From JBCCFC01 sp965213595 (GTDB lineage Bacteria > Chloroflexota > Anaerolineae > Caldilineales > Caldilineaceae), in assembly GCA_965213595.1 (NCBI GenBank), contig CBDBZO010000006.1, positions 3,658,001 through 3,722,000 of the forward strand: DNA of 64,000 bases. The letters run 5' to 3'. Under the pieces are notes generated by a model that saw only the letters and a list, made by a program, of their open reading frames with translations, was not told where the DNA came from and made no database searches. Shown here one piece after another: positions 45,504 to 53,782 of this stretch. Each line of letters begins with the position of its first letter. Position 1 is the stretch's first letter. The position numbers and the translations under genes are program-made.

Positions 45504-46070
45504 CTACAGCGCCAGCGCCATCTGCGCCACCGGCTCTACGCCGCGCACCCGATTTGCCCCATCGCGCTCGATGCGCAGCACGGCCACCTGCTCCACCCAG
45601 CCCTCGATCGGCTGCGTCATTACCTCCAGGCAACGCTGCACGGCCCGCCCCACCGCTTCCCGCGGCAGATCGATGGCGAGCGTGCAGTGGGGCAACCATT
45701 GGCCCGGATGGTAGTAGGCGTTGGTGAGATCGCGCAGATCGCGGAAGGTGTGGTGGTAGGCCGTGTGCATCGTCAGCAGATCGGCGGTAACGGGCGGCGC
45801 GAGAAAGAGCACGCCCTCCTCCGTGGGAAAGGTCGCAATCGACGACAGGCTCACCTCGACCAGCGGCTGCGAAACGGCAAAGACCTGTAGCCGCGGCAGC
45901 AAATCGGCCAGCTCTAGCTGTGCCGAATGCACGGCCAGCGAGAGGTGAGGTCGGCTTTCATCGCCCAGCGCAGCCAGGCTCGGCAACCCCGCTTCATCCA
46001 GCGCCCGCCACACGCGGCGCACGGCCCCCTCCATCTCTTCATTAAAATACAGCTCCACTGCGTACGACAT
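45504..46070 (-). CDS. 2'-5' RNA ligase-superfamily (2H phosphoesterase) protein
   Basis: 188 aa. Two HxS/Tx motifs ~100 residues apart, HLSLAV (residue ~42) and HCTLAI (~127), define the 2H phosphoesterase fold, together with VEVSLSSIATFPTEEGVLFL and YYHPGQWLPHCTLAIDL. Members cleave or join 2'-5' or cyclic phosphodiester bonds in RNA and nucleotides. It converges with the permease gene with only 5 bp between stops. Confidence 0.85.
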   Translation of the reverse strand: MSYAVELYFNEEMEGAVRRVWRALDEAGLPSLAALGDESRPHLSLAVHSAQLELADLLPRLQVFAVSQPLVEVSLSSIATFPTEEGVLFLAPPVTADLLTMHTAYHHTFRDLRDLTNAYYHPGQWLPHCTLAIDLPREAVGRAVQRCLEVMTQPIEGWVEQVAVLRIERDGANRVRGVEPVAQMALAL

Positions 46071-46473
46071 GCTCTACCTCGTGCAGAATTAGATGTATCG
46101 ATTGATAGCAGGTCAAGCTTTCTGGTAAAGTTTTCACCAGTCAACCCCACTTTTCCCCACAAATTGAATAGTTATCCCCATTTCCGACTAGGGGTTGGGG
46201 TTGAGGCAGCGGCAACCCCTAGGAATAGGTTCCGTCGATATGTTGCTGAGCGGGCTTGAAGGTTAAGTCAAGCGCGCCCCCATCCCCGGCCCCTTCCCCA
46301 TGCGTGGGGGAAGGGCGCATGACCCTCCCCTTTCCACCGGTCTCTAGGCTCGTCAAAGGGGGAGAGGGGGCTTCACCCATCTCGTTACCCACGAACCAAC
46401 AGCGAGGGGGAGAGGTCGAATGCCCCGCCGACGCGGGTTCGCCCCCAAGCTGACATGCGCCCCATCTACTTTT
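46071..46473. other. Intergenic stretch with a truncated miniature element
   Basis: From about 46228 a left end resembling the 41409-41572 element (TAGGTTCCGTCGATATG) leads into GC-rich repeats (CCCCATCCCCGGCCCCTTCC, 46276-46320). No right terminus was found, and no gene. Confidence 0.5.
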
Positions 46474-46596
46474 GGATCTTCGCGTAAAAGTATACCTGAG
46501 ACGGTTCTTTGGTGGTGCGTGGTGCGTGTACTGGTACACGCACCACACACCACGCGCTACGAACAAACCTGTTGGTATACTTTTTGATGAAGACCC
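46474..46596. mobile_element. Miniature transposon (MITE), copy 1, left of TolB-like gene
   Basis: Starts GGATCTTCGCG and ends GAAGACCC. Flanked by CTACTTTT (46466-46473) and CTATTTTT (46597-46604), an 8-bp target duplication with one mismatch. The centre is a near-palindrome (GTGCGTGTACTGGTACACGC). See copy 2 at 48026-48147. GGxTCTTC ends and 8-bp duplications are features I associate with ISL3-family transposons (from memory). Confidence 0.85.
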
Positions 46597-46672
46597 CTAT
46601 TTTTGGATTGCGCGCGTCTAGTGGCTGTGGTACATTGGCGGGACGTACTTCAATTGTTCCCAGGAGTTTTCT

Positions 46673-47944
46673 ATGAATCGTTTGTCCGGGCGCGCGCCGC
46701 TGTGCACGCTGCTTTTCCTATCGGTGTGGATGCTGATGGCTGTCGGCTGTAGCGCGCTGCCCTTCTCCATCGAGCTGGTGGATGCCAACGACCGTTTGCC
46801 CGCGGCCCGGCTTGATCTGGGTATCGAGGGCGAAATCAACCGGCTCGTGATCATTGCCGAGGATGGCAACCTGTACACAATGGACCCCAACGGCGGCAAT
46901 CGCACGCGCCTTACCACCGACGAGGCCGGCTTTGATTATCTCCAGCCTACGTGGTCGCCGGACGGTAGCCTGCTGGCGTGGGCAGAGACGGGGCGGGCCG
47001 ACGGCAGCGCGCGCAATTTCTTTGTAACGGGCAGCGCTGCGGGCGAGGAGCAAACGCGGCTCGAAGTACCTTTTGCGCCCTTTTACATATACTGGGAGCC
47101 AAGCGGCAACCGCATCGCCTACCTGAGCAACTGGTTGAGCAACAGTCGCCCTTCGATGGCGCTGCGGCTGGTGGAGCTGGGCGAGGGGGAAAACTCGGCG
47201 CAGACGCTGGCCGAAGGCAACCCCTTCTACTTCTCGTGGTCGCCGGATGGGGATTCGATGTTGGCGCACATCGAGAACGAGCGTCTCGTGCTCCAATCGA
47301 CGAGCGGTGATCAGCAGCCGCTGCTGGATTCCTCGGTGGGCTTTCCCGCACCGCAGTGGTCGGCCAGCGGCGAAGCGTTCTTTTTCGCCGTGGAAGCGGA
47401 CGAAGCGCGCCTGCTTGTTTCCAGCAGCCCGGATGGCTCCAGCGTGGAGAACATCACGCGCTTTGATGGGCGCATCACCTTTTTGCTCAACAGCACGGAT
47501 AGTCGGCTTGCCTACGTCGTCACCGAGCCGACCGTGAATGCGCCAACGTTTGGGCCGCTCTACGTCATCGATCTGGCCCTGCAGGGCACGCAGCAGATCA
47601 GCGACGAGCCGGCGCTCGCCTTTTTCTGGAGCCCCGACGGCGAAAAGCTGGCCTTTCTCACGGCGGAGCGCGGCGCGCAGGGGCTGGCCTTTCGCTGGAG
47701 CGTGTGGGACGGCACGCAAACGCTGCACTACCCACTCGGCCGCCCCAGCAACACCTTTTACAACCAATACCTCACCTTCTTTGACCAGTACGCCCAAAGC
47801 ATGACGATCTGGTCGCCGGACAGCCGCGCCTTTGTCTTCGCTGGCGAAATCGATGATGTCGGCGGCATCTGGGTGCAGACGCTGGATCGCGACGAGCCCG
47901 TGCTCGTGGCGGGCGGGCGCTTTGCCGCGTGGTCGCCGCGCTGA
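46673..47944 (+). CDS. TolB-like beta-propeller lipoprotein
   Basis: 423 aa, ATG behind CAGGAG. The N-terminal signal ends at a lipobox (LMAVGC), so it is a lipoprotein. It contains repeated PD40/WD40-like blades: LVIIAEDGNLYTMDPNGGNR, PTWSPDGSLLAWAE, YIYWEPSGNRIAYLSNW, YFSWSPDGDSMLAHIEN, FFWSPDGEKLAFLTAE, IWSPDSRAFVFAGE. These resemble TolB and DPP-IV-type propellers. It is probably an extracytoplasmic scaffold or sensor; no enzyme domain is attached. The gene lies precisely between two copies of the same miniature transposon in the same orientation. Confidence 0.85.
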   Translation: MNRLSGRAPLCTLLFLSVWMLMAVGCSALPFSIELVDANDRLPAARLDLGIEGEINRLVIIAEDGNLYTMDPNGGNRTRLTTDEAGFDYLQPTWSPDGSLLAWAETGRADGSARNFFVTGSAAGEEQTRLEVPFAPFYIYWEPSGNRIAYLSNWLSNSRPSMALRLVELGEGENSAQTLAEGNPFYFSWSPDGDSMLAHIENERLVLQSTSGDQQPLLDSSVGFPAPQWSASGEAFFFAVEADEARLLVSSSPDGSSVENITRFDGRITFLLNSTDSRLAYVVTEPTVNAPTFGPLYVIDLALQGTQQISDEPALAFFWSPDGEKLAFLTAERGAQGLAFRWSVWDGTQTLHYPLGRPSNTFYNQYLTFFDQYAQSMTIWSPDSRAFVFAGEIDDVGGIWVQTLDRDEPVLVAGGRFAAWSPR

Positions 47945-48025
47945 AATCTGGAGATTGGTAATTAGAGATTAGAGATGCGGCACGCTCGCCTAATTTCTAA
48001 TGAACACTCTCCAATTACTAATTGT

Positions 48026-48147
48026 GGGTCTTCGCGTGAAAGTGTACTTGAGACAGTTTTTGGCAATTCGTCGTGCGTGGTGCGTGTACTGGTACACGCA
48101 CCACGCACGACGAACAAACCTGTTGGTACATTTTTTGATGAAGACCC
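48026..48147. mobile_element. Miniature transposon (MITE), copy 2, right of TolB-like gene
   Basis: 122 bp, GGGTCTTCGCG to GAAGACCC, with perfect 8-bp terminal inverted repeats extended imperfectly to ~22 bp. An exact 8-bp target duplication CTAATTGT is at 48018-48025 and 48148-48155. ~85% identical to copy 1 by eye. Confidence 0.9.
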
Positions 48148-48189
48148 CTAATTGTCTCGCTTGAACTTGACAAACGACACCCATCTCCG

Positions 48190-49521
48190 TCAAAACGACG
48201 ACCCCGGCAGCGCGTCCATTTCGTCTGTTTCATCGTCGCTGTTGGCGGGATTATCCGGATCGGGCTCAAAGGCGTAGGTGGAGGCGGGGGTGGGGGCGGG
48301 GGAGTAGGAGGCCATGTTCTTGAGCGCGCCTCCGTTTTGGGACCAATCGGCCACGACGGAGCTCACGGCGGAAAGCTGGTTGAGCGTTACCAGCGGGCGC
48401 TCGCGCTGGCGGCCAGGAGGCGCGATCAGGCCGTTGATTTCGGCATCCACTTCGTGCACGCTGCTTGGCTCCGGCAGCTCGTCCAGCCGGATTTGGCCAG
48501 CCAGCCGCTGCAGCCGATTGTAGAGCCGCGTCAGAATATGGCCCACCTGTTCGTTGCCGATGGACTTGTGCACGGGCGCATCGCTCTGCGCGCGCAGCTT
48601 GCGCAGCGCCGCAAAATCCCATTCCGCCGCCAGCACGCCCTCGACGCGGTAGCTGCCCATCTCCACCAGCACGCCGTTGTAGCGCGGCGTCAACTCCTGT
48701 GGGGCAAAGATGGCGGAACGGCCCATAAAGGTCTCGCCGCCGTAAACGCTGAGCTTGTTCTCCCCCACCAAAAAGCTGACCGCGCCGTAGAGTTGGTTAT
48801 CCTGCATCCGCGCCAGCATCCCCGTGCGCAGCTTGTTGTAGGTGGCGACGTGCGTCGCCGCGCTCTGCGCAATCAACATCTCCGCGCCCTGGAAGGCCAG
48901 CGCGCGCCCGACTTCGGGGTACATCACATCCTCGCCGATGATCACGCCGAGCTGGCCCACTTCGGTGGCAATCACCGTGTACGATTCGCCCGGCTTCACC
49001 AAATCGTCCCGGCGCGAGAGCATCACTTTGGCCTGCGTGCCCAGCAGGTTCCCGCGCGGCCCAAAGACGGCGGAAAGGTTGCGCACCACGCGATCGTGCG
49101 GGTCCGGCAGATAGGCGCTGGGGGCCACGATCGTCACGCCAAAATCGCGGGCGAGGCCGCTAAAGAGCTCGGCGTAGCGCGTCCACATCTGGTCGCCCGC
49201 CACATCGAGCTGGGCGCCGAGCGCATTGTGCAGGTCGGCGCCCGTCATGCCCAGCACGCCGTGGGCCAGCGAGCCAACCGTGCGCTGCCAGCGCGAAGCC
49301 GAGCGCCGCCGCCCCGTATCGACCAGCTTGAGCAGCGAGGCGCTAAAATCGTGAAGCAGCGGCAGCGTCGCCATCGTGCCCGCCAACTCGGGGAAGACGA
49401 CCAGCCCCGCGCGCTTGTTGGCGGCGGCACTCAAAAAACGGCGCGTTTCCTCGCCGTAGGCTTCCACCGTGGGGAAGAGCCTCATCTGCTGCTGCATACA
49501 GGCAATAACCAGCCGTTCCAC
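48190..49521 (-). CDS. Nitrilase-fold protein lacking the catalytic cysteine
   Basis: 443 aa, GTG start with GAGGAAA upstream. The nitrilase/carbon-nitrogen hydrolase fold is recognisable: VVFPELAG (catalytic-type Glu45), GTQAKVMLSRRDD (Lys165), then LGVIIGEDVMYPEVGRALAF, where active members read C-Y/W/E-D: Gly196 replaces the Cys. AEMLIAQSAATHVATYNKLR and NQLYGAVSFLVGENKL follow as usual. The last ~130 residues are an extra helical and Pro/Asp/Glu-rich tail (PANSDDETDEMDALPGSSF). It is therefore probably a non-catalytic or altered member; a sensory or binding role would be a guess. Confidence 0.8.
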   Translation of the reverse strand: MERLVIACMQQQMRLFPTVEAYGEETRRFLSAAANKRAGLVVFPELAGTMATLPLLHDFSASLLKLVDTGRRRSASRWQRTVGSLAHGVLGMTGADLHNALGAQLDVAGDQMWTRYAELFSGLARDFGVTIVAPSAYLPDPHDRVVRNLSAVFGPRGNLLGTQAKVMLSRRDDLVKPGESYTVIATEVGQLGVIIGEDVMYPEVGRALAFQGAEMLIAQSAATHVATYNKLRTGMLARMQDNQLYGAVSFLVGENKLSVYGGETFMGRSAIFAPQELTPRYNGVLVEMGSYRVEGVLAAEWDFAALRKLRAQSDAPVHKSIGNEQVGHILTRLYNRLQRLAGQIRLDELPEPSSVHEVDAEINGLIAPPGRQRERPLVTLNQLSAVSSVVADWSQNGGALKNMASYSPAPTPASTYAFEPDPDNPANSDDETDEMDALPGSSF

Positions 49522-49688
49522 GCGTTTCCTCAGTTTCCATCACGCCCCGCGCCGCGTGCTGCGCGCGCGGGGAGGCAAGCAAGAAAACAGCAGTGTACCA
49601 CAGGCAAACCCCGAACCAAAACGGATTTTGTCCGCTGCCAGACTTGACTTTCATTCCCCGCTCCGCTATACTTTCGTCTGTTGATTGT

Positions 49689-49761
49689 GCCCCCATCGTC
49701 TAGAGGCCTAGGACTCAGGCCTTTCAAGCCTGCAACAGGGGTTCGAATCCCCTTGGGGGCG
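49689..49761 (+). tRNA. tRNA-Glu (TTC)
   Basis: Acceptor stem GCCCCCA with TGGGGGC, D-arm GTCTAGAGGCCTAGGAC, anticodon stem-loop CAGGC-CTTTCAA-GCCTG with anticodon TTC, T-arm CAGGGGTTCGAATCCCCTTG-like. The 3' CCA is not encoded. Confidence 0.96.
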
Positions 49762-49908
49762 CACCAATATCTGTAATTTGGCTCCACACTGTGGGGCCAT
49801 TTTTACGTTTACGGTTCGATCTAGCCCATTATCGCGCAAAGTTTTAGGGCCTTCGGCTCCAGTGGGCCCAACCTGCTTCCGATACGATTTACCTTCAATT
49901 CCTCTACC

Positions 49909-50778
49909 ATGCCCAACCGCTCCCGCGTTTACCGCACGCACGCCGTCGTGCTGCGTCGCCGTGACTACAGCGACGCCGACCGCATCCTCACGGTCTTTAC
50001 CCCGCGCCACGGCAAGCTTGAGCTGATTGCCAAGGGGGTGCGCAAGACGAAAAGCCGCAAGGCGGGCCATCTCGAAACCTTTGCCCACGGCTCGCTGCTG
50101 GTCGCCAAGGGGCGCACCTGGGACATTATTACGGAAGCCGAAACGGTGGAGAGTTTTCGCCACCTGCGCGACGATCTGGAGGGCATTTCCTATGCCAGCT
50201 ACTTTGGCGAGCTGGTGGTTCAGTTTACCGAAGCGGACGACGAAAACCTGCCGCTGTGGGAGCTGCTGCTGAGCGTGCTGCGCGAGCTGGACGAGCGCAC
50301 GCAGAGCGCTTTGGAAGCGCCGCCAGACGGCTCGCCCGATTACGCAGCGCCGGATTTTGCCGTCCAGAATGGTGCTGTGGAGGCCAAGCTGCGGCTGCTG
50401 GCGCGCTGGTTCGAGCTACACCTGCTCAGCCTGACGGGCTTTCAGCCGCAGCTCTTTGCCTGCATCGGCTGCGGCCAGCCGCTGGAGCCGGTGGTCAATT
50501 TTCTCAGCATCGAGGAGGGCGGCGTGCTCTGCGCCGCCTGTGCCGAAGCGCAGCACGAAGTCGGCACGCGGGCGGAGGCCATCGAGCCGGACGTGCTCAA
50601 GGTGCTGCGCTTTCTGCAAAGCCGCGGGTTGTCTGACGCGCGCCGCTTAACCGTGCGCCCCGAAATTCTGCGCCGCATCGAGACGCTGCTCTATCGCTAT
50701 CTGCTCGTCGTCCTCGAACGCCAGCTTAAATCGATCCACTTCTTGCGCCGCCTCCAGAACGAACAAGCCCCCGCCTGA
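49909..50778 (+). CDS. recO: DNA repair protein RecO
   Basis: 289 aa. RecO loads RecA with RecR and anneals single strands in the RecFOR pathway. The N-terminal OB fold reads VYRTHAVVLRRRDYSDADRI, LTVFTPRHGKLELIAKGVRK, LLVAKGRTWDIITEAETVES; the helical part has FELHLLSLTGFQPQLFACIG and the zinc-binding CIGCGQPL plus CAACAE, with YRYLLVVLERQLKSIHFL at the end. About 40 residues longer than the E. coli protein, with an insertion at 125-150. It lies just after tRNA-Glu and before lexA, so two DNA-damage genes are adjacent. Confidence 0.95.
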   Translation: MPNRSRVYRTHAVVLRRRDYSDADRILTVFTPRHGKLELIAKGVRKTKSRKAGHLETFAHGSLLVAKGRTWDIITEAETVESFRHLRDDLEGISYASYFGELVVQFTEADDENLPLWELLLSVLRELDERTQSALEAPPDGSPDYAAPDFAVQNGAVEAKLRLLARWFELHLLSLTGFQPQLFACIGCGQPLEPVVNFLSIEEGGVLCAACAEAQHEVGTRAEAIEPDVLKVLRFLQSRGLSDARRLTVRPEILRRIETLLYRYLLVVLERQLKSIHFLRRLQNEQAPA

Positions 50779-50794
50779 ATACCAAAGACATTTT

Positions 50795-50874
50795 GATCAA
50801 CGAAGGGCGCGAAGAGCGCGAAGGTTGATCGAATTCCTCTGCCTGCTTTGCGTTTCTTTGCGTCCTTTGTTGAT
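50795..50874. repeat. Diverged copy of ATCAACGAAGGGCGCGAAG inverted repeat
   Basis: GATCAACGAAGGGCGCGAAG on the left, CTTTGCGTCCTTTGTTGAT on the right. It lies after the recO stop; the remainder of 50875-51091 is the lexA promoter region. Confidence 0.6.
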
Positions 50875-50947
50875 GCATCCCTTGTCGATTACCTCTCACA
50901 ACAAGTTATTAGCCTCAGTTGATTTAGAACAGACGTGCGTTTGGATA

Positions 50948-50976
50948 TTGACAACGGACAAATGTTCGGATATACT
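50948..50976 (+). promoter_or_regulatory. lexA promoter with LexA-type operator in the spacer
   Basis: TTGACA (50948-50953), 17 bases, TATACT (50971-50976). The spacer contains CGGACAAATGTTCG (50955-50968), one mismatch from the CGAAC-N4-GTTCG box known in Gram-positive bacteria. Weaker matches flank it at 50926-50939 (AGAACAGACGTGCG) and 50989-51002 (GAAACAAACGTTCT). Autorepression is the likely outcome. Confidence 0.8.
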
Positions 50977-51091
50977 TGGGAAACTTGGGAAACAAACGTT
51001 CTACTTGGGATAAGTTTGGTTTCGCTTATCCGACCAGTTATCCTAAATCGCTGCCTAACCGTCCACTCCCACCTACTTTACTGAGGTTACG

Positions 51092-51853
51092 ATGAAAAAG
51101 CCGCTCTCTACCCGCCAGCAGCACATGCTCGCTCACATTATCAGCACGCAGATTCAGCGGGGCTACCCGCCCTCGATTCGCGAAATCGGCGAGGCCGCCC
51201 ACATTCCCAGCACCTCGGTCGTCAGCTACAATCTCAAGCAGCTCGATGCGCGCGACTTAATTGCGCGCGAGCAAAACGTGAGCCGCGGCCTCACCATCGA
51301 TTGGCAATCGATTGGCGAGCAGGGCTTGCTGGACGAGCTGGATTTGGATGAGGAGACGGCCAGCATTGCGCGCGCCTATGCAGAGGAAAACGGCGCGGAA
51401 TCAACACAGCAGCGCCGGAGCGGCGCCGATATGCTGCGCGTGCCCATGCTTGGGTTCATTGCCGCCGGTATTCCCATCGAAATCCCGGAGGGTGGAATCA
51501 TCGCCACCGAGGCGGATGACTGGCTGGAGCTGACGCAGAGCATGACGGAGGGCGGCAACTACGCCAACCGTAGCCAGCTCTTTGCGCTGCGCGTTCAGGG
51601 CGATTCGATGATCGATTCAAGCGTGATGGATGGGGATATCGTGGTGCTGCGCCAGCAGGAGCGGGCGGAAAACGGTGAGATGGTCGCTGCCTGGCTCGAA
51701 GATCAGGAGACGACGACGCTTAAGCATTACCATGTGGACGGCAACCGCGTGCGCCTCATGCCAGCCAATCCTTCTTACGAGCCGATTATTTGCGAGGCCC
51801 ATAACGTGCGCGTTCAGGGCAAAGTGGTCAGCATCATCCGCCACATGGGTTAG
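51092..51853 (+). CDS. lexA: LexA SOS repressor
   Basis: 253 aa. Winged-helix N-terminus (STRQQHMLAHIISTQIQRGY, PPSIREIGEAAHIPSTSVVS), an unusually long acidic linker (residues ~80-115), the Ala-Gly self-cleavage site in LGFIAAGIPIE, catalytic Ser in LRVQGDSMIDSSVMDGDIVV and catalytic Lys in TTTLKHYHVDGNRVRLMPAN. It represses DNA-damage genes until RecA filaments trigger self-cleavage. LexA of ~205 residues is usual; the extra length is in the linker. Confidence 0.95.
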   Translation: MKKPLSTRQQHMLAHIISTQIQRGYPPSIREIGEAAHIPSTSVVSYNLKQLDARDLIAREQNVSRGLTIDWQSIGEQGLLDELDLDEETASIARAYAEENGAESTQQRRSGADMLRVPMLGFIAAGIPIEIPEGGIIATEADDWLELTQSMTEGGNYANRSQLFALRVQGDSMIDSSVMDGDIVVLRQQERAENGEMVAAWLEDQETTTLKHYHVDGNRVRLMPANPSYEPIICEAHNVRVQGKVVSIIRHMG

Positions 51854-51875
51854 CTCGCGACACACGCCAAACCCT

Positions 51876-52010
51876 CTACTTTTGCCAGATTGACGCTGCC
51901 CCTGGCTTCCCGCCCCGCAGCACGGCCAGCACGTTGCGCGCCGTACGCACGCAAATTTCGCGGCATGTTGCATCCGTCAGCGCAGCCGCGTGTGGCGTAA
52001 GCAACACAGG
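51876..52010 (-). pseudogene. C-terminal remnant of a D-2-hydroxyacid dehydrogenase
   Basis: About 43 codons read NPVLLTPHAAALTDATCREI, CVRTARNVLAVLRGG, KPGAASIWQK then TAG. The TPHxA block is the C-terminal active-site region of D-isomer-specific 2-hydroxyacid dehydrogenases (compare the intact gene at 62130). The rest is missing: the GNAT gene's end lies directly upstream at 52012. Confidence 0.8.
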
Positions 52011-52011
52011 G

Positions 52012-52983
52012 TTACGGCGCGTTCACGACGACGGTTGACGAGCCATGTGGCGATGTTTGCCACAGCCTATAGCCCAGGCGCTCGTAGAAGCGAGGCCGCC
52101 CCGTCCACGAAATGTGGATGCGGTCGACGCCGCGGTCGCGCAGAATGTCCGCGCCGCGGGCGCACAGCGCGCTGCCGATGCCGCGGTTGTTTTGGCGTTC
52201 AACGACGCCCACACAAGCCAGCGCGCCCAGCCGTTCGCCCAGCTTGATCTGCCACAAAAAGTCCATTGCGCTCGCCGCTGATTGCCAGTCGGATAGAATC
52301 AAGCTGCCCACTACGTTCCCATTTTTTGTGCGGGCAACGAGGATGTTCTCGAACTGGCCCAACTCGACCTGCTTCGTAAAAGCAGAGTGCCAGTTGGGAA
52401 ACGCGCGCCCTTCAAAGTCGAGCAGGGCGGACGCATCCGCAGGCGTTGCCAGACGAATTTCGAGATTGGGCAACGGACGCTGCTCAATCGCCTGCGAGAA
52501 GGTCCGCAGCTGAGACACATCGCCCACCAAATCGTCGCTCGTCTCGACTTCGCGCCAGCCGCAGCGCTCAAAGAAGGCGCGTGCGGCAGGCAGATTACCG
52601 GGCACGCCCTGCCAAAGCCGACGTCCACTCACGTTCGCAAGCTGAACGCGCTGCAAATTCGCCTCGCACAACCGGCGCAATGCCCAGTCGTGTAAACGCC
52701 GCCCAATCCCCTGTCTACGCCAGGCCGGATGCACCATCAGCAAGGCAATGCCGCCGGTCGACGCCGTCCCGTGGTCGTCGCGCCGCTGCTGCGCGGCAAC
52801 AAACCCGACAATTGCGCCATCTTTTTCCACGACAGCGTGGTCACCGGCCCGGTAGTGCTTGTACTCGCTGATGATCGCGTGAAACGCCTCGGCCCGTAAC
52901 GGCCACGTCTCCCCAAAACAGGCTTGGTACAACTCGAAGACCGCTCGCCCATCCCGTTCCACCTCATACCCACGCAACGACAT
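52012..52983 (-). CDS. Tandem-GNAT acetyltransferase
   Basis: About 323 aa from the ATG at 52983 (a GTG two codons upstream is possible). Two GNAT domains: the first with ALLMVHPAWRRQGIGRRLHD (motif A R-x-x-G-I-G at ~90) and FFERCGWREV, the second with LACVGVVERQNNRGIGSALC (N-N-R-G-I-G at ~260) and RFYERLGYRLW. Tandem GNATs of this size include mycothiol-synthase-like and antibiotic-modifying enzymes; the substrate is not predictable here. Both acetyl-CoA loops appear intact. Confidence 0.85.
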   Translation of the reverse strand: MSLRGYEVERDGRAVFELYQACFGETWPLRAEAFHAIISEYKHYRAGDHAVVEKDGAIVGFVAAQQRRDDHGTASTGGIALLMVHPAWRRQGIGRRLHDWALRRLCEANLQRVQLANVSGRRLWQGVPGNLPAARAFFERCGWREVETSDDLVGDVSQLRTFSQAIEQRPLPNLEIRLATPADASALLDFEGRAFPNWHSAFTKQVELGQFENILVARTKNGNVVGSLILSDWQSAASAMDFLWQIKLGERLGALACVGVVERQNNRGIGSALCARGADILRDRGVDRIHISWTGRPRFYERLGYRLWQTSPHGSSTVVVNAP

Positions 52984-52989
52984 CTTCAC

Positions 52990-53149
52990 GCTCGATTCAA
53001 AATTTTATTTGAACACGGATGACGCGGATGAACTCGGATTTTCCGAGGAAGGACGGTTTCCCACCTCAAACGTCTGAACAAGAATCCGTGTGCGTAGCCC
53101 GTGTTTATCCGTGTCCGACTCTTTCTCCAAGTTCAGGTTGCTCACTGCC
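52990..53149. other. Intergenic stretch with ACGGAT-type repeats
   Basis: Contains GAACACGGATGACGCGGATG and ATCCGTGTGCGTAGCCCGTG; a similar text recurs at 57760-57800. No gene. Confidence 0.5.
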
Positions 53150-53641
53150 TCACTCATGATACAGCGTCGCATTCTCCGCCCGCGTCCCCCGCGACTCATT
53201 GCGGCCCGACACATACACGCTGCCGTCCGGCTCGACCAGCTCGTCGTCGAAGAGCGCCGGGTCGATGGGCGTGCCGGGCGCACACGAAATCTCGACCAGG
53301 TTATTCGACGGGTCGCGCACAAACATCTGCATCGCGCCGTCGGGCAGCCGCCGCACGCGCCCCCAGGGCGCGGTGTCGATGGCGTCAAGCGCCTTCATAC
53401 GCTGGAAGGTGCGCATAAAATCGTCCACGCGCACGCAGAGGTGGCCGCGAAACGAAGGCTTATCCGGGAATTCGGTGATGTGCAGCTGCTGCGTCTCGTT
53501 GATGCGATAGAACTGGGCCGGGTAGTCGAAATTGTAGGCGGGCAGCTTTTCGAGGCCAAACTCGTTTTCGTAGAAGGCGCAGGTCTCGTCGAGATCGTCG
53601 GCGATCAGGGTGACGTGGTTGATGGCGAGGATTTGGGGCAT
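53150..53641 (-). CDS. VOC-family (glyoxalase fold) protein
   Basis: 163 aa, ATG with AGGAGA upstream. Two betaalphabetabetabeta modules: ILAINHVTLIADDLDETCAF with YENEFGLEKLPAYNFDYP, then HLCVRVDDFMRTFQRMKALD with MQMFVRDPSNNLVEISCAPG. Metal ligands would be the His in NHVTL, His in LHITEF, His in HLCVRV and Glu in VEISC. The substrate is unknown. The last ~30 residues (DELVEPDGSVYVSGRNESRG) extend beyond the fold. Confidence 0.88.
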   Translation of the reverse strand: MPQILAINHVTLIADDLDETCAFYENEFGLEKLPAYNFDYPAQFYRINETQQLHITEFPDKPSFRGHLCVRVDDFMRTFQRMKALDAIDTAPWGRVRRLPDGAMQMFVRDPSNNLVEISCAPGTPIDPALFDDELVEPDGSVYVSGRNESRGTRAENATLYHE

Positions 53642-53657
53642 GGGGATTCTCCTGAAA

Positions 53658-53752
53658 TGGTGCGTGATGCGTGGTGCGTGAACTGGAAGACAATCATTTA
53701 CACGACAAGATCATCAACCGGTACACGCACCACGCACTACGCACCACATTCT
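53658..53752. repeat. Inverted repeat related to the MITE centre
   Basis: GGTGCGTGATGCGTGGTGCG on the left, CACGCACCACGCACTACGCA on the right. It shares the GTGCGTGGTGCGTG core of the elements at 46474 and 48026 but lacks their GGGTCTTC ends. A similar pair is at 58422-58515. Confidence 0.6.
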
Positions 53753-53782
53753 TCATTTACGCAAAAATTTGTATGTCGCAAC

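Noticed and set aside
46474..48147. Composite transposon formed by the two MITEs and the TolB-like gene
   Set aside because: Each copy has its own, different 8-bp duplication, showing independent insertions.
48337..49647. 436-residue plus-strand frame opposite the nitrilase-like gene
   Set aside because: Antisense of a clearly recognisable protein; composition is His/Arg/Ala-rich without motifs.
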